A stretch of DNA of 64,000 nt, from NCBI RefSeq assembly GCF_029964055.1, contig NZ_CP124836.1, positions 2,728,001 to 2,792,000 of the forward strand. The letters run 5' to 3'. The translations under genes and the position numbers were made by a program. A model generated the notes under the pieces. That model did not search any database and was not told where the DNA came from. It saw only the letters and a program-made list of their open reading frames with translations. Position 1 is the first letter of the stretch. Each line of letters opens with the position of its first letter. The stretch comes from Arthrobacter sp. EM1 (GTDB lineage: Bacteria > Actinomycetota > Actinomycetes > Actinomycetales > Micrococcaceae). This document shows positions 35,625 to 45,700 of this stretch, one piece after another.

Positions 35625-37282
35625 GCGCCGCACTGAATCAGCTCAGCAGGTTCCTGCCGTCCCGCCGGGACTATGCGGGGCTGCGTTCGTCCTGGAAGAC
35701 GGATCTGTTGGCGGGAATCACCGTGGGCATCGTCGCCTTGCCGCTGGCCCTGGCCTTCGGAGTGAGCTCGGGCGTCGGCGCCGAGGCCGGACTCATCACC
35801 GCCGTTGTGGCCGGGCTGGTGGCCGCGGTCATGGGCGGCTCCCACGTCCAGGTCTCCGGCCCCACCGGCGCGATGGTTGTGGTGCTGGCCCCGGTTGTTG
35901 CCGCCAACGGCGCCGGCAGCATTGCCCTGGTCTCCCTGCTGGCCGGACTGCTGGTGGTGATCCTGGGCCTAAGCGGACTGGGCCGGGCCGTGGCCTTCAT
36001 CCCGTGGCCGGTGGTCGAGGGGTTCACGCTCGGCATCGCTGCCATTATTTTCCTTCAGCAGGTGCCGCTCGCCACGGGCACGCAGGCAATACCAGGGCAC
36101 AATACCGTGCTGGCTGCTTTCGAGAGCGCCTCACGGGCCACGGCGCCCACCGTCCTGCAGACGCTGGCCGTCGTCGCCGGCGTCGCCGCCGTGATGCTTC
36201 TTCTGCCGAAACTGAACAAGGCGCTGCCCGCAAGCCTGATCGCTGTACTCCTGGCCACCGTCGCCGCTGAAGTACTGCAACTGCAGATTCCGCGGATCGG
36301 CGCCCTGCCGCATTCCTTGCCCGCACCCTCGCTCCCGGCGCTGAACCCGGCCGCGCTGGGCTCGTTGCTGATGCCCGCAGTATCCATCGCGATGCTGGCC
36401 GCCATCGAATCCCTGCTCTCCGCCCGGGTAGCCGCCGGCATGGTGGGCCCCGACGGCCGGCCCTCCGGGGTATACAGCCCGGACCGAGAGCTGATGGGCC
36501 AGGGACTCGCCTCTATTGCGGCCGCGTTCTTCGGCGGCATGCCTGCCACGGGCGCCATCGCCCGGACCGCTGTCAACGTCCGCTCGGGAGCCAAAACGAG
36601 GCTCTCCGCGATCGTGCACGCCTTGGTGCTCCTGGCCATCATCTATGCGGCGGCAGCTTTGGTCGGGAAGATCCCGCTGGCGGTCCTGGCCGGGATCCTG
36701 ATGGTGACGGCCAGCCGGATGGTGTCACGGCACACGGTCACCGCCATCCTGCGCTCCACCCGCGCCGACGCTTTTGTGTTCGTCCTGACAGCCGTTATTA
36801 CAGTGGCCTTCGACCTCATTGTGGCCATCGAGATCGGCCTGGTCGCCGCCGCCCTCTTCACACTGCGGAAATTCGCCTCGCTCAGCGGGGTGAAGCGCGA
36901 GCAGATTCCGGCACCCCCAGAGGACGGGGACGAGCACATCGCCATCTTCAGGCTGGACGGGGCCATGTTCTTCGGCGCTGCGGAACGGGTCCTGCAGGAA
37001 ATCAGCCAGGTCAAGGACATCCAGGTGGCCATCATCCGGCTGTCGCAGGTACGGATGCTCGACGCTACAGGGGCTCACACGCTGGTGGAGGTCATCTCCG
37101 CACTCGAACTTCGCGGCGTGACTGTCCTCTTGAAGGGCGTCCAGCCCCAACACCTGGAGCTCGTAACAAACGTCGGGGTCATTCGCTCGCTGCGCCACCA
37201 CAAACACCTGTTCACGTCGCTGCCCGAGGCCGTGGCGCACGCCCGCAGCCACGTCCGACGGAATACCGCCGCTATCGTTTGA
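35621..37282 (+). CDS. SulP family inorganic anion transporter with STAS domain
   Basis: A 553-residue anion permease. The N-terminal half has about 12 membrane helices with the SulP marks GLRSSWKTDLLAGITVGIVA and the conserved PTGAMVVVLAP segment. The C-terminal STAS domain (about 430-540) has IFRLDGAMFFGAAERVLQEI and VRMLDATGAHTLVEV. Substrates in this family include sulfate and bicarbonate. Translational coupling to the ArsR-type regulator (four-base overlap) indicates control by it. Confidence 0.92.
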   Translation: MSAALNQLSRFLPSRRDYAGLRSSWKTDLLAGITVGIVALPLALAFGVSSGVGAEAGLITAVVAGLVAAVMGGSHVQVSGPTGAMVVVLAPVVAANGAGSIALVSLLAGLLVVILGLSGLGRAVAFIPWPVVEGFTLGIAAIIFLQQVPLATGTQAIPGHNTVLAAFESASRATAPTVLQTLAVVAGVAAVMLLLPKLNKALPASLIAVLLATVAAEVLQLQIPRIGALPHSLPAPSLPALNPAALGSLLMPAVSIAMLAAIESLLSARVAAGMVGPDGRPSGVYSPDRELMGQGLASIAAAFFGGMPATGAIARTAVNVRSGAKTRLSAIVHALVLLAIIYAAAALVGKIPLAVLAGILMVTASRMVSRHTVTAILRSTRADAFVFVLTAVITVAFDLIVAIEIGLVAAALFTLRKFASLSGVKREQIPAPPEDGDEHIAIFRLDGAMFFGAAERVLQEISQVKDIQVAIIRLSQVRMLDATGAHTLVEVISALELRGVTVLLKGVQPQHLELVTNVGVIRSLRHHKHLFTSLPEAVAHARSHVRRNTAAIV

Positions 37283-37496
37283 GGTTTTTCCGGATCGCCT
37301 GGCCGCGGACCACAATGCCGGCAAGATGCAGGATCAGGCCCAATCCGATCACGGCAAGGGAGGAGACCGCCAGCGGCTCGTTGCCGGTGCTGTTGCCGAT
37401 CAGGTTCAGGACTATGCCCACGCCAAGCAGAGCCATGGCACTGAAAACCAGCACCTTGTACGTGGTTGGCGCGGACTCCCAGAATTCTTTCAGCAC
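37272..37496 (-). CDS. Small two-helix membrane protein
   Basis: A 74-residue protein (MLKEFWESAPTTYKVLVFSA) with two hydrophobic helices (15-35, 43-62) and a basic C-terminus. It is convergent with and overlaps the SulP gene by 11 bases. No family assigned. Confidence 0.7.
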   Translation of the reverse strand: MLKEFWESAPTTYKVLVFSAMALLGVGIVLNLIGNSTGNEPLAVSSLAVIGLGLILHLAGIVVRGQAIRKNLKR

Positions 37497-37574
37497 CGCG
37501 CCAGTCTACCGGGCCGGGCGCGGAACCGGGCTCCCGCGGTTGGTGTGCGGGCCGCCCCCGGTTCGGTTTCCCAA

Positions 37575-37617
37575 AAGACCCCGCGGACCACAGAACGGGG
37601 ATTGGTCGCGGGGTCTG
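37575..37617. terminator. Hairpin between the convergent small gene and CitE region
   Basis: An imperfect inverted repeat pairs GACCCCGCGGACC with GGTCGCGGGGTC around a loop of about 14 bases and ends in CTGCTT. It lies 15 bases past the CitE-like stop on the minus strand, so it probably terminates that gene. Confidence 0.6.
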
Positions 37618-37631
37618 CTTGGTGCGATTGC

Positions 37632-38495
37632 CTAGACGGCCGGCTGCACCCCAAAGGCTACCGCGAGCTTCATGATCTTCTCGGCGCGGCCCAGGCGCGG
37701 GAGGTCCGAGCCGTCGCGGATGACGCGGCCGCTGGCCTCGAAGTCGGCCATGAAGTCGGTGGCCCAGGCGACATCCGACGGCGTTGGGCTGATGACCTCG
37801 TTGATGACGTTGGTCTGATCGACGGCGAGACAGAGCTTGCCAGTCATGCCCATCATCACCGTGATCCCGGTCTGTTCGCGCAGGATCGGGTGGTTGGTGC
37901 CGACAGTGGGGCCGTCGATGGGGCCAGGCAGGTTCCCGACCCGGCTTGCCACGACCAGCTTGGCCCGCGGGTAGGCCATCGCCTCAGGGGTGGCCGCCAT
38001 ACCCGTGTCGCGGCGGAAGTCGCCGGAGCCAAACGCGAGGCGGAACGCGCCCTGGGCCTTGGCGATGTTGTTGGCTTCCTCGATGCCCACGGCAGACTCG
38101 ACGAGCGCGATGACCGGCGTCTTGCCGTCCATCCGGTGGAAGCTTTCGGTGACCTGGTCCGCGGACTCGGTCTTGGCCAGCATCACACCGAGTAGGCCCG
38201 GGGTACCCCGGAGACCGGCCAGATCGTCGGCCCAGAACGGGCTGGTAGCGTCGTTCACCCGGACCCAGGCACTGCCGCCGGCAGTCAGCCAGTCCACGAC
38301 GTGGCCGCGGGCGGCATCCTTCTGGGACGGGTCCACCGCATCCTCGATGTCCAGGATGATGGCGTCCGCGCGGGAAACGGCCGACGGGTCGAAGAGTTCG
38401 GGTTTCATAGCGTTGACCAGCAGCCAGGAGCGGGCGATCTCAGCTGGAATGTTGCGTTGAGGCCGGACAGTCCCGGCGGTGGTGGTGGAAGTCAT
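37632..38495 (-). CDS. HpcH/HpaI-type CoA ester lyase (CitE-like)
   Basis: A 287-residue TIM-barrel lyase: RSWLLVNAMKPELFDPSAV opens the barrel, DAIILDIEDAVDPSQKD has the divalent-metal Glu/Asp and VALVESAVGIEEANNI the second metal Glu. Members cleave malyl-CoA, citramalyl-CoA or similar esters. No partner CoA ligase or thioesterase is adjacent, so the substrate is open. Confidence 0.88.
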   Translation of the reverse strand: MTSTTTAGTVRPQRNIPAEIARSWLLVNAMKPELFDPSAVSRADAIILDIEDAVDPSQKDAARGHVVDWLTAGGSAWVRVNDATSPFWADDLAGLRGTPGLLGVMLAKTESADQVTESFHRMDGKTPVIALVESAVGIEEANNIAKAQGAFRLAFGSGDFRRDTGMAATPEAMAYPRAKLVVASRVGNLPGPIDGPTVGTNHPILREQTGITVMMGMTGKLCLAVDQTNVINEVISPTPSDVAWATDFMADFEASGRVIRDGSDLPRLGRAEKIMKLAVAFGVQPAV

Positions 38496-38598
38496 GGGTC
38501 TACGCTATCCGTTCGAGGCCGTCCCCAGCCAAGTATTCCGCCTTCGAGACGGACCAATACGAGCAAAGTCACAAGCTACGGGATGTTAATGTCGCCAG

Positions 38599-39579
38599 TT
38601 ACGGGATGTTACTGCCGCGGGCCGTCACCCAAAGCCGGTACCACTCGGCCCGGGTCATGCCAGCGGCCACTGCTGCGGCATCAGCACAGGCCCGGATGCG
38701 TTCCGGCTTCGCAGTCCCGATCACCGGGGCAATCCCGGCCGGGTGCTTCATCAGCCAGCCCAGCACGATCGATTCCCCGGCGACGCCCTTCCGGGTGGCC
38801 AGCCCGGCCACCAGATGGCTGGTTGCTTCCTCCGCCGGCGACGGCGTTGTGGCCGGCGCTCCGGTGTAGAGCCCCCGGGCCAGGGAACCGTAGGCCTGCA
38901 GGGCGATGCCGTGCCGGCCGCAGTGTTCCACCGTGCCGTGCGGGAAGCTGTAGTCCGCTCCTTCGGCATGGTTGACCAGCACCGTACTCTCCAGCCAGGC
39001 GCGTTGGCGCAGGCTCATCTCCAACTGGTTGGCGATGACCGGGGTTTCGAGCCGGTCCTGCAGGACCTCGATCTGCGCCCCGGACATATTGGATACCGCC
39101 ACGGCCCGGACCTTGCCTTCGGCCATCAACTGGCCGACGGCGGAGGCCACCTCGGCGGGGTCCATCAGCGGATCGGGGCGGTGCAGCATCAGCACGTCCA
39201 CGTAGTCTGTCCGGAGCCGGGAGAGGCTTTCATTGACTCTCGTCAGGATCCCGTCCCGGCTCAGGTCGTAGTACGCCTCAAGACCCTGCTCGTTGAGCCG
39301 GATGCCGCACTTGGTCTGCAGCCGGATCCGGTTCCGCAGCTCCGGGGTCTGCGCCAGCACCTCGCCGAACACGGCTTCGGACTTGCCGCCACGGTAGATG
39401 TCGGCATGATCGAACAAGGTGATGCCAACCTCAAGGGCAGCGTCCACGGCCTGCGCCGCCTCGTCCACGTCGGCGGACGCGTACGGTTCCGGAGACCAAC
39501 TGCCGCCCAGGCCCATGCAGCCGTAGATCAGCTCTTGGCCGCTACGATTTGCTGCCCCGCTTCCGTCCCGGGAGCTCAC
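38599..39579 (-). CDS. Aldo/keto reductase
   Basis: A 326-residue NADPH-dependent reductase with the tetrad visible: DHADIYRGGKSEAVFGEVL (Asp and Tyr), QTKCGIRLN (Lys) and the His in DVLMLHRPDPLM. It overlaps the downstream alpha-glucosidase start by ATGA, so the two form an operon and the enzyme may act on a sugar. The final codons sit in a 23-bp direct repeat that extends past the stop (38577-38620). Confidence 0.9.
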   Translation of the reverse strand: MSSRDGSGAANRSGQELIYGCMGLGGSWSPEPYASADVDEAAQAVDAALEVGITLFDHADIYRGGKSEAVFGEVLAQTPELRNRIRLQTKCGIRLNEQGLEAYYDLSRDGILTRVNESLSRLRTDYVDVLMLHRPDPLMDPAEVASAVGQLMAEGKVRAVAVSNMSGAQIEVLQDRLETPVIANQLEMSLRQRAWLESTVLVNHAEGADYSFPHGTVEHCGRHGIALQAYGSLARGLYTGAPATTPSPAEEATSHLVAGLATRKGVAGESIVLGWLMKHPAGIAPVIGTAKPERIRACADAAAVAAGMTRAEWYRLWVTARGSNIP

Positions 39580-41282
39580 CGCAACCAGGCGGTAGTGCTG
39601 CCCGGCAGGAGATTCCCCTCGAGCGGCCCGCTGCTGAGCAGGACCGTCCCGGCCGGAAGTTCAACGGGCTCGTGGCCGAAGTTGGTGACGACCTGCCAGC
39701 CGCCGAGGCGGCGGAAGTGCAGGACACGGGCGTTGCCGGTTTCGAGCCATTCCAGTTCCTCCGAAGTCTGCAGTTCACGGCGCAGCTTCAAGGCCCGGCG
39801 GTAGAACTCAAGGGTGGAACCTTCCACACCGTCCTCGGCTGCGACGGCGTAACGGCTGAACCACGCCGGCTGCGGCAGGTGCGCGCCGCCGTCGCCGAAG
39901 CCGAAGGAGGTACCCTCGGCGGTCCAGGGCAGTGGCACGCGGCAGCCGTCGCGGCCGACCTCCACGCCCTTGTTCCGGAAGAAGGTGGGGTCCTGGCGTT
40001 CCGAATCGGGGATGTCCCCCACTTCCTGCAGTCCGAGCTCCTCGCCCTGGTACAGGTACGCGGAACCCGGCAGCGCCAGCATCAGCTGTGTGGCGGCGCG
40101 GGCGCGGCGCAGTCCCAGCTCGACGTCGAGTTCCCCGGCCGGGGCGCCGGCCAGCAGCCAGCCTTTGCCGTCCTGGCCCTTTGCGTGCTTACCGCCGCCC
40201 TGGGGCAGGCCGTAGCGGGTGGCGTGCCGGACGACGTCGTGGTTGGAGAACACCCACGTGGAGGAGGCACCGGATTCGGTGGCTTCGGCGAGGTTGCGGG
40301 TGATGATTTCATGGAACTCGTCAGCGTCGAAGTCGGCCTGGAGCAGGTCGAAATTGAACGCCTGGCCCAGGCCCTCGGGGCTGGCGTAGCGGCCGCGGCG
40401 GCTGGCATGGACCCAGGCTTCGGCCACGGCGGTGCGGGGAGGGTTGTATTCGTTGAAGACCTCGCGCCATTCGACGTAGATCTCGTGGACCTCGTCGCGG
40501 TCCCAGAACGGGTGCGATCCGTCGTCGAAGCCGTCAATTCCACTGTTGGCCTCGCTCAACTCGACCTTGGACAGCAACGGCTCGGTGAGGTCCTTGGTCA
40601 GGGCGTGGGCCACGTCGACGCGGAAGCCGTCCACACCGCGGTCGGACCAAAAACGCAGGGTCTTGAGGAAATCGTCGCGGATCTCGCGGTTGGCCCAGTT
40701 AAGGTCCGGCTGTTCCTTGGCGAAGATGTGCATGTACCACTGGCCGGGGGTGCCGTCCGGCTCGGTGATGCGTTCCCAGGCCGGCCCGCCGAAGACGGAT
40801 TCCCAGTCCGACGGCGGGATCTCGCCGTTTTCGCCCGCACCGTCACGAAAGATGTAGCGCTCCCGGGCGTCGGAGCCGCGCGGAGCTGCCAGCGCCTCTT
40901 TGAACCATTCGTGCCGGTTGGAGGAATGGTTCGGGACAATGTCCGCGATCAACTTAATGCCGGCGGCGTGCAGCGCCGCAGACATTTCGTCGAAGTCCGC
41001 CAGCGTGCCGAGCTTGGGGTCGACGTCGCGGTAGTCGTCGACGTCGTAGCCGCCGTCGGCCAGTGCCGAGGGGTAGAACGGGGAGAGCCAGACGGCGTCG
41101 ATCCCGAGTTCTTTCAGGTACGGAACCTTGGCCGTGATGCCCTTGATGTCACCCAGGCCGTCGCCGTTGGAGTCCGCAAAGCTGCGCGGGTAGATCTGGT
41201 ACACGGATGCTTGGCGCCACCAGTTGGGGTCGGCGGCGAGTTCGGAACCGGACAGGGTTGCCAGCGTGGCGGTATTGGACAA
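39576..41282 (-). CDS. Alpha-glucosidase, glycoside hydrolase family 13
   Basis: A 568-residue GH13 enzyme. The four conserved regions are present: DIVPNHSS, GFRVDVAHALT (nucleophile Asp), EAWVH (acid/base Glu) and FSNHDVVRHATRYG (transition-state Asp). No signal peptide, so it acts on imported alpha-1,4- or alpha-1,6-glucosides. Transcription is divergent from a ROK repressor, with the palindrome at 41320-41338 between the two. Confidence 0.93.
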   Translation of the reverse strand: MSNTATLATLSGSELAADPNWWRQASVYQIYPRSFADSNGDGLGDIKGITAKVPYLKELGIDAVWLSPFYPSALADGGYDVDDYRDVDPKLGTLADFDEMSAALHAAGIKLIADIVPNHSSNRHEWFKEALAAPRGSDARERYIFRDGAGENGEIPPSDWESVFGGPAWERITEPDGTPGQWYMHIFAKEQPDLNWANREIRDDFLKTLRFWSDRGVDGFRVDVAHALTKDLTEPLLSKVELSEANSGIDGFDDGSHPFWDRDEVHEIYVEWREVFNEYNPPRTAVAEAWVHASRRGRYASPEGLGQAFNFDLLQADFDADEFHEIITRNLAEATESGASSTWVFSNHDVVRHATRYGLPQGGGKHAKGQDGKGWLLAGAPAGELDVELGLRRARAATQLMLALPGSAYLYQGEELGLQEVGDIPDSERQDPTFFRNKGVEVGRDGCRVPLPWTAEGTSFGFGDGGAHLPQPAWFSRYAVAAEDGVEGSTLEFYRRALKLRRELQTSEELEWLETGNARVLHFRRLGGWQVVTNFGHEPVELPAGTVLLSSGPLEGNLLPGSTTAWLR

Positions 41283-41319
41283 GGTGGTTATCCTCCGGGG
41301 CTCGAGACGGGTTCTGGTA

Positions 41320-41338
41320 ATTTAGATACAAGCTAAAT
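41320..41338. promoter_or_regulatory. Candidate ROK repressor operator
   Basis: A perfect ATTTAG / CTAAAT pair of arms separated by seven bases lies in the 102-base divergent gap. TTAG/CTAA-type half sites are typical for ROK-family (XylR/NagC) sites. The palindrome is positioned to control both the glucosidase operon and the repressor. Confidence 0.6.
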
Positions 41339-41384
41339 ATATTGCCTGAACAATTATGGGTCCGGATCCGGAAGAGGTCAACAT

Positions 41385-42575
41385 TTGCAGCCGACTGCCG
41401 CCGCCACCCCCCAGCTGCTGCGCCGGGTTAACGCAAGGTCCGTGCTCGGCGTCATCCGCGCGACGGAGGTGGCCACGGGGACAGAGCTGATGGCCCGGAC
41501 CGGGCTGACGCGGGCATCCGTCATTGCCGTCTGCGAAGACCTGATCCGGCGCGGCTGGATCAGCGAAGTGGACGCCCGCGGTGCGGAACAACCCGCAAAC
41601 CCCCGCAAAGGACGCCCCGCCCGACGCTTCGAGCTCAATTCCCGGGCTGGTTTTGTCCTGGGCCTGGATATCGGCGCAGCCACCACCACCGCGGCCGTCG
41701 CGGACCTCCGCGGTACCGTGCTCGGACGTTCCAGCCAGAGTTTTCGGGCCGCCGACATCCCTGCTGAGGAACGGATCGGCATCGTCGACCATGCCTGCCG
41801 CCGCGCTCTGGCGGCCGCGGGGACGAGCCCGGAACGGATACTGGCCGTAGGGGCTGGAATCGCCGCGCCGGTGGACCGCGACGGCAGGGTGCTGGCGAAC
41901 CAGCAGTTCTGGAGCCTGTTCGACGTCGGTCTCCGCTCCGCGCTGCACGAGCTGCACGGCTGGACGGTTTTGCTGGAAAACGACGCGAACCTTGCCGCGC
42001 TCGGTGAACGCTGGCGGGGTTCAGGCGCCGGCGTCGATGACCTGGTGGTGCTGCTGGCCGGGGAACGGTTGGGAGCAGGGGTGCTGGAGTCCGGGCGGCT
42101 GCTCCATGGCCGCAGCGGAGCGGCCGGAGAAATGGGCTACCTGGACCTTGTGGAAGGCGTCGGCTCCAGCGACGGCATCGCCAGCCTGGCCCGGCAATGG
42201 TCCGCCGCCGAGGGCGGCTCCGGGTCCGGGGTCACGCCCGGGGTCACGGTGAGTGCGCGTCGTGTCTTTCAGGATGCCGCCGCCGGGGATGCTGCGGCGC
42301 TGGCCATCCTGGACCGGATTTGTGACCGGATGGCCCGGGTCATTGCCTCCGTGGCGAGCTTTATCAACCCCGAACAGGTGGTGATCGGGGGCGCGGTCGC
42401 TGAATCCGCCGGGGTGCTGCTGCCGCGGATCACCGAACTGCTCCCCCGGTTCACGGCCACTCCCCCGCGCGTTACCGTCTCACCCCTCGGCGGCTCGATT
42501 GTTAGTGTCGGCGCCGTCCGGCACGCCCTGGACTACGTCGAGGCGAACGCCCTGGAGCTTGAACTAGCGCAATAG
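41385..42575 (+). CDS. ROK family transcriptional regulator
   Basis: A 396-residue protein. The N-terminal winged helix (about 10-70: LLRRVNARSVLGVIRATEV and TGLTRASVIAVCEDLIRRGW) precedes a ROK sugar-kinase-like domain starting GFVLGLDIGAATTTAAVADL, with NDANLAALGERWRG further on. The usual ROK zinc-binding Cys cluster is not seen. It starts with TTG at 41385 after AAGAGG. It probably represses the divergent GH13-AKR operon until an inducer sugar arrives. Confidence 0.9.
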   Translation: MQPTAAATPQLLRRVNARSVLGVIRATEVATGTELMARTGLTRASVIAVCEDLIRRGWISEVDARGAEQPANPRKGRPARRFELNSRAGFVLGLDIGAATTTAAVADLRGTVLGRSSQSFRAADIPAEERIGIVDHACRRALAAAGTSPERILAVGAGIAAPVDRDGRVLANQQFWSLFDVGLRSALHELHGWTVLLENDANLAALGERWRGSGAGVDDLVVLLAGERLGAGVLESGRLLHGRSGAAGEMGYLDLVEGVGSSDGIASLARQWSAAEGGSGSGVTPGVTVSARRVFQDAAAGDAAALAILDRICDRMARVIASVASFINPEQVVIGGAVAESAGVLLPRITELLPRFTATPPRVTVSPLGGSIVSVGAVRHALDYVEANALELELAQ

Positions 42576-42743
42576 CGACCCCGGGCCGAGGAGGGGATTC
42601 CCCAGTCCTGGCTCAGGATTAGGCAACGATTCGCTACTTTAGGCGAAATTTTGGTGCAAGTTGCCGTTTCCTGGTCCACGCCGTCCGTAGACTGACCTCG
42701 TCTCCCGGTCTCCCGGTCTCCCGGCCGTCTCGCTGAGCGTTCA

Positions 42744-45700
42744 GTGCGGCGGCAGTCTCATGAAAGTCTCCAATTGAATCTAATACGGAAGACGACTGCG
42801 CTGCTGGTGGCGCTAATCGTCACCCTTGCCACGCTGACCGCCGTGCCGCTCCCGACTGCCCTCGCAGAGCCCGCTCCCGTGGCGACGCCAACCGCGGCTG
42901 CTTCCCCGGGAGCGGCCACCACGGCCGAGCCGACTGCCGCCCCGAGTCCTGCGTCCAGCACCGCGCCCTCGACTGCGAGCTCCCCCTCGGCGACTGCCGC
43001 GCCGGCCCAGACGCCCCGTCCGGCCGCGACAACGACTTCCCCTCCGACGGTCGAGTCGCAGACCGTGACAACTCCGGAACCGTTGTTCACTGAAGTACTC
43101 GGCGGCAGCAACCCCACATCCAGCAAGCCGGTCGGGGTCGCTCCGACACCGGGCCTGAAGGGGGCAGCACCGGCAAAGGCAGCGACCGAGGCCTACTCCC
43201 TCGCCCGGAGCGGGGACATCAAGGTGAGGCTGGTTATGGTCCAGCTCGCGGACCGGAAAGCGGCGATCCCGGAGGCGGACGCCCGCGCCGCCATCGGCAC
43301 CAGCAGCACCTACTGGCAGGCCATGTCGAACGGCAGGCTGTCCATGAGCGTCGCCTCGGTCGAAAACAGGTCGAGCCGGGCAACCTCCACGCAGAGCTAT
43401 TCATCAATGATGAACACGATTGTCGGTGAAATCGGGTGGGCCCCCAGTGACTACACGGCGCTCGTCGTCTTCGTTTCCACCCCCACCCTCTCCGACGGAG
43501 CCTATGGCGCGGGCTGGAGCTACAGCGGGACGAGCGGACGCGTCATCATGCCGGTCCCCGCCGCCCTGACCAGAAGCGTGCTGACCCACGAATTCGGCCA
43601 CGTACTGGGGCTGATGCATGCCAACCGGCTTCGGTGCGCGGACGGGGCAGTGGACACTGCCAGCAACGCCGATGGTTCGTTCGCCAACGGCACATGCAGC
43701 ATTGAGGAGTACAAGGACAACCTTGACCTGATGGGTGTGTCCCAGACCAGCCAGCCGGTGGTGAGCTCCCCCATCTACGAATATGGCGGATTCGGCTCCG
43801 GCAACGAGGTCAGAAACCTCGGGAAGGTGGAGGGCAAAAATTCCTACACATTGAGGGCCTGGGGAAGTGCGGACGACCAGCGCTCCCTCAAGTTCACCGA
43901 CCCCGTCAGCGGCGAGACCTACTTTCTGGAACTTCGTCTTCCGATTGGGAACGACTCGGCAACTGCAGTCAGCGGCAACCGCGGGGTCAAGGTTGTGCAG
44001 AGCTACGGTGCAGGCTCCATCGCCCTGCAACCCAATACCACGACGTTCAGCGGCTATTACAGCTATAACCAGGCCTGGCAGGCGGGCCAGACTTTCACCA
44101 CCCATGCTGGGACTAAGGTAACTTTCGACTGGGTCTCCGACTCCGCCGCCGGAGTCACGATCGATGCGCTCCCGCCGGCAAAGGCTGTCCTTGTTACGCC
44201 GGGCGATTTCAACGGCGACGGGGTGGCGGACCTCATCCAGCGCAAGACCAACGGGGAGCTGTGGTTCTACCAAGGCGACGGCACAGGAAAATTCCCCGCC
44301 GGCCAGAGGATCGGTACGGGTTGGGACATCTACGACACCGTGCTTGGCACCGGAGACTTCAACGCTGACGGCAAGAATGACCTGGTGGCCAGGAAATACG
44401 ACGGATCCCTGTGGTTCTACCCGGGGACCGGAGTGGTTTCCGGCAGCAGCGAGGGATATTCAGCCAGCGTCAAGATCGGCAACTTCGGCTGGGACGCCTT
44501 TGACGCGCTACTGGGCGTCCGGGACTTCGACGGGGACGGTAAAGCAGATATTCTGGCACGCCGGCCCGACGGAGTTCTGGTTCTCTATCCAGGCACTGGC
44601 ACCGGTCGGCCCGGGGCGGCCCGGGAGATCGACTTTGGTTGGCAGATCTTTGATCGGCTCATCGCGATCCAGGATTTCAACGGCGACGGAACAAACGATC
44701 TGGCTGCACGCCGCCCGGACGGTACCCTGTGGCTGTACTCCAATACGGGGCAGGCAAAGCTCGTCAACGCCAAGAAGATCGGGACCGGGTGGGGCATATA
44801 TGACAGCATCGCAGGTCCCGGCGATGCAAACATGGACGGCATGGCGGACATCGTGGCAAGCCAGGCAGACCGCAGCGTCTTCTTCTACGCAGGAACAGCA
44901 GGACGGGACCAGGGCTACTCCGGTGCCCGCAGGATAGGTGACTTCGGCTGGGACGCTTTCAACTACCTTGCCGCCACGAAGGACCTCAACGGCGATGGCA
45001 TTGCAGACCTGCTGGCGCGCATGCCCGACGGCAGCCTTTGGTTTTATCCGGGGTCAGGCAGCGGTGACTACCGGGCGCCCACAAAAATCGGCAAGTTCGG
45101 CTGGGAAGTCTTTGATTCACTCGTGAGCGTCGGGGACTTCAACGGCGACGGAAAAAACGACCTCGTCGCCCGCATGCCGAACGGTACCCTGTGGCTGTAT
45201 GCGGGTTCCGGGCGGGTAGACGGCACAAGTTCAGCGTTCTCCGGCGTCCAGAAAATTGGTGAGTTCGGCTGGGATTCCTTTACCTCATTGACCGGCACCG
45301 GCGACCTCACCGGCGACGGGAAAAGCGACATTCTGGCCCGCAAAGCCGACGGCTCACTGTGGCTCTACGCCGGATCCGGCAGGGTGAATTCTGCCAACAA
45401 CGGTTATCTCAGCGGCCGGAAGATCGGCAACTTCGGCTGGGAGGTATTTGACCAATTGCTTGGCGTCGGTGACTTCAACGCCGACGGCAAGAACGACGTC
45501 GTTGCCCGGACTGCCGACGGAGGCTTGTGGCTCTACGCCGGGGACGGTACTGGCAGATTGCCGACGTCCCGGCGGATCGGAACCGGGTGGGATGTCTTCG
45601 ACACAGTGCTCGGTGCGGGTAACCTGAACCGGGACAATTTCGCTGACCTCGTCGCCCGGCGCCCCGACGGTTCGCTGTGGGCCTACTCCGGAACGGGTAT

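Noticed and set aside
39549..41336. 595-residue plus-strand open frame opposite the alpha-glucosidase
   Set aside because: It is the antisense frame of a clear GH13 gene with all catalytic motifs; GC-rich third positions keep the opposite strand open. No motif or ribosome binding site supports it.
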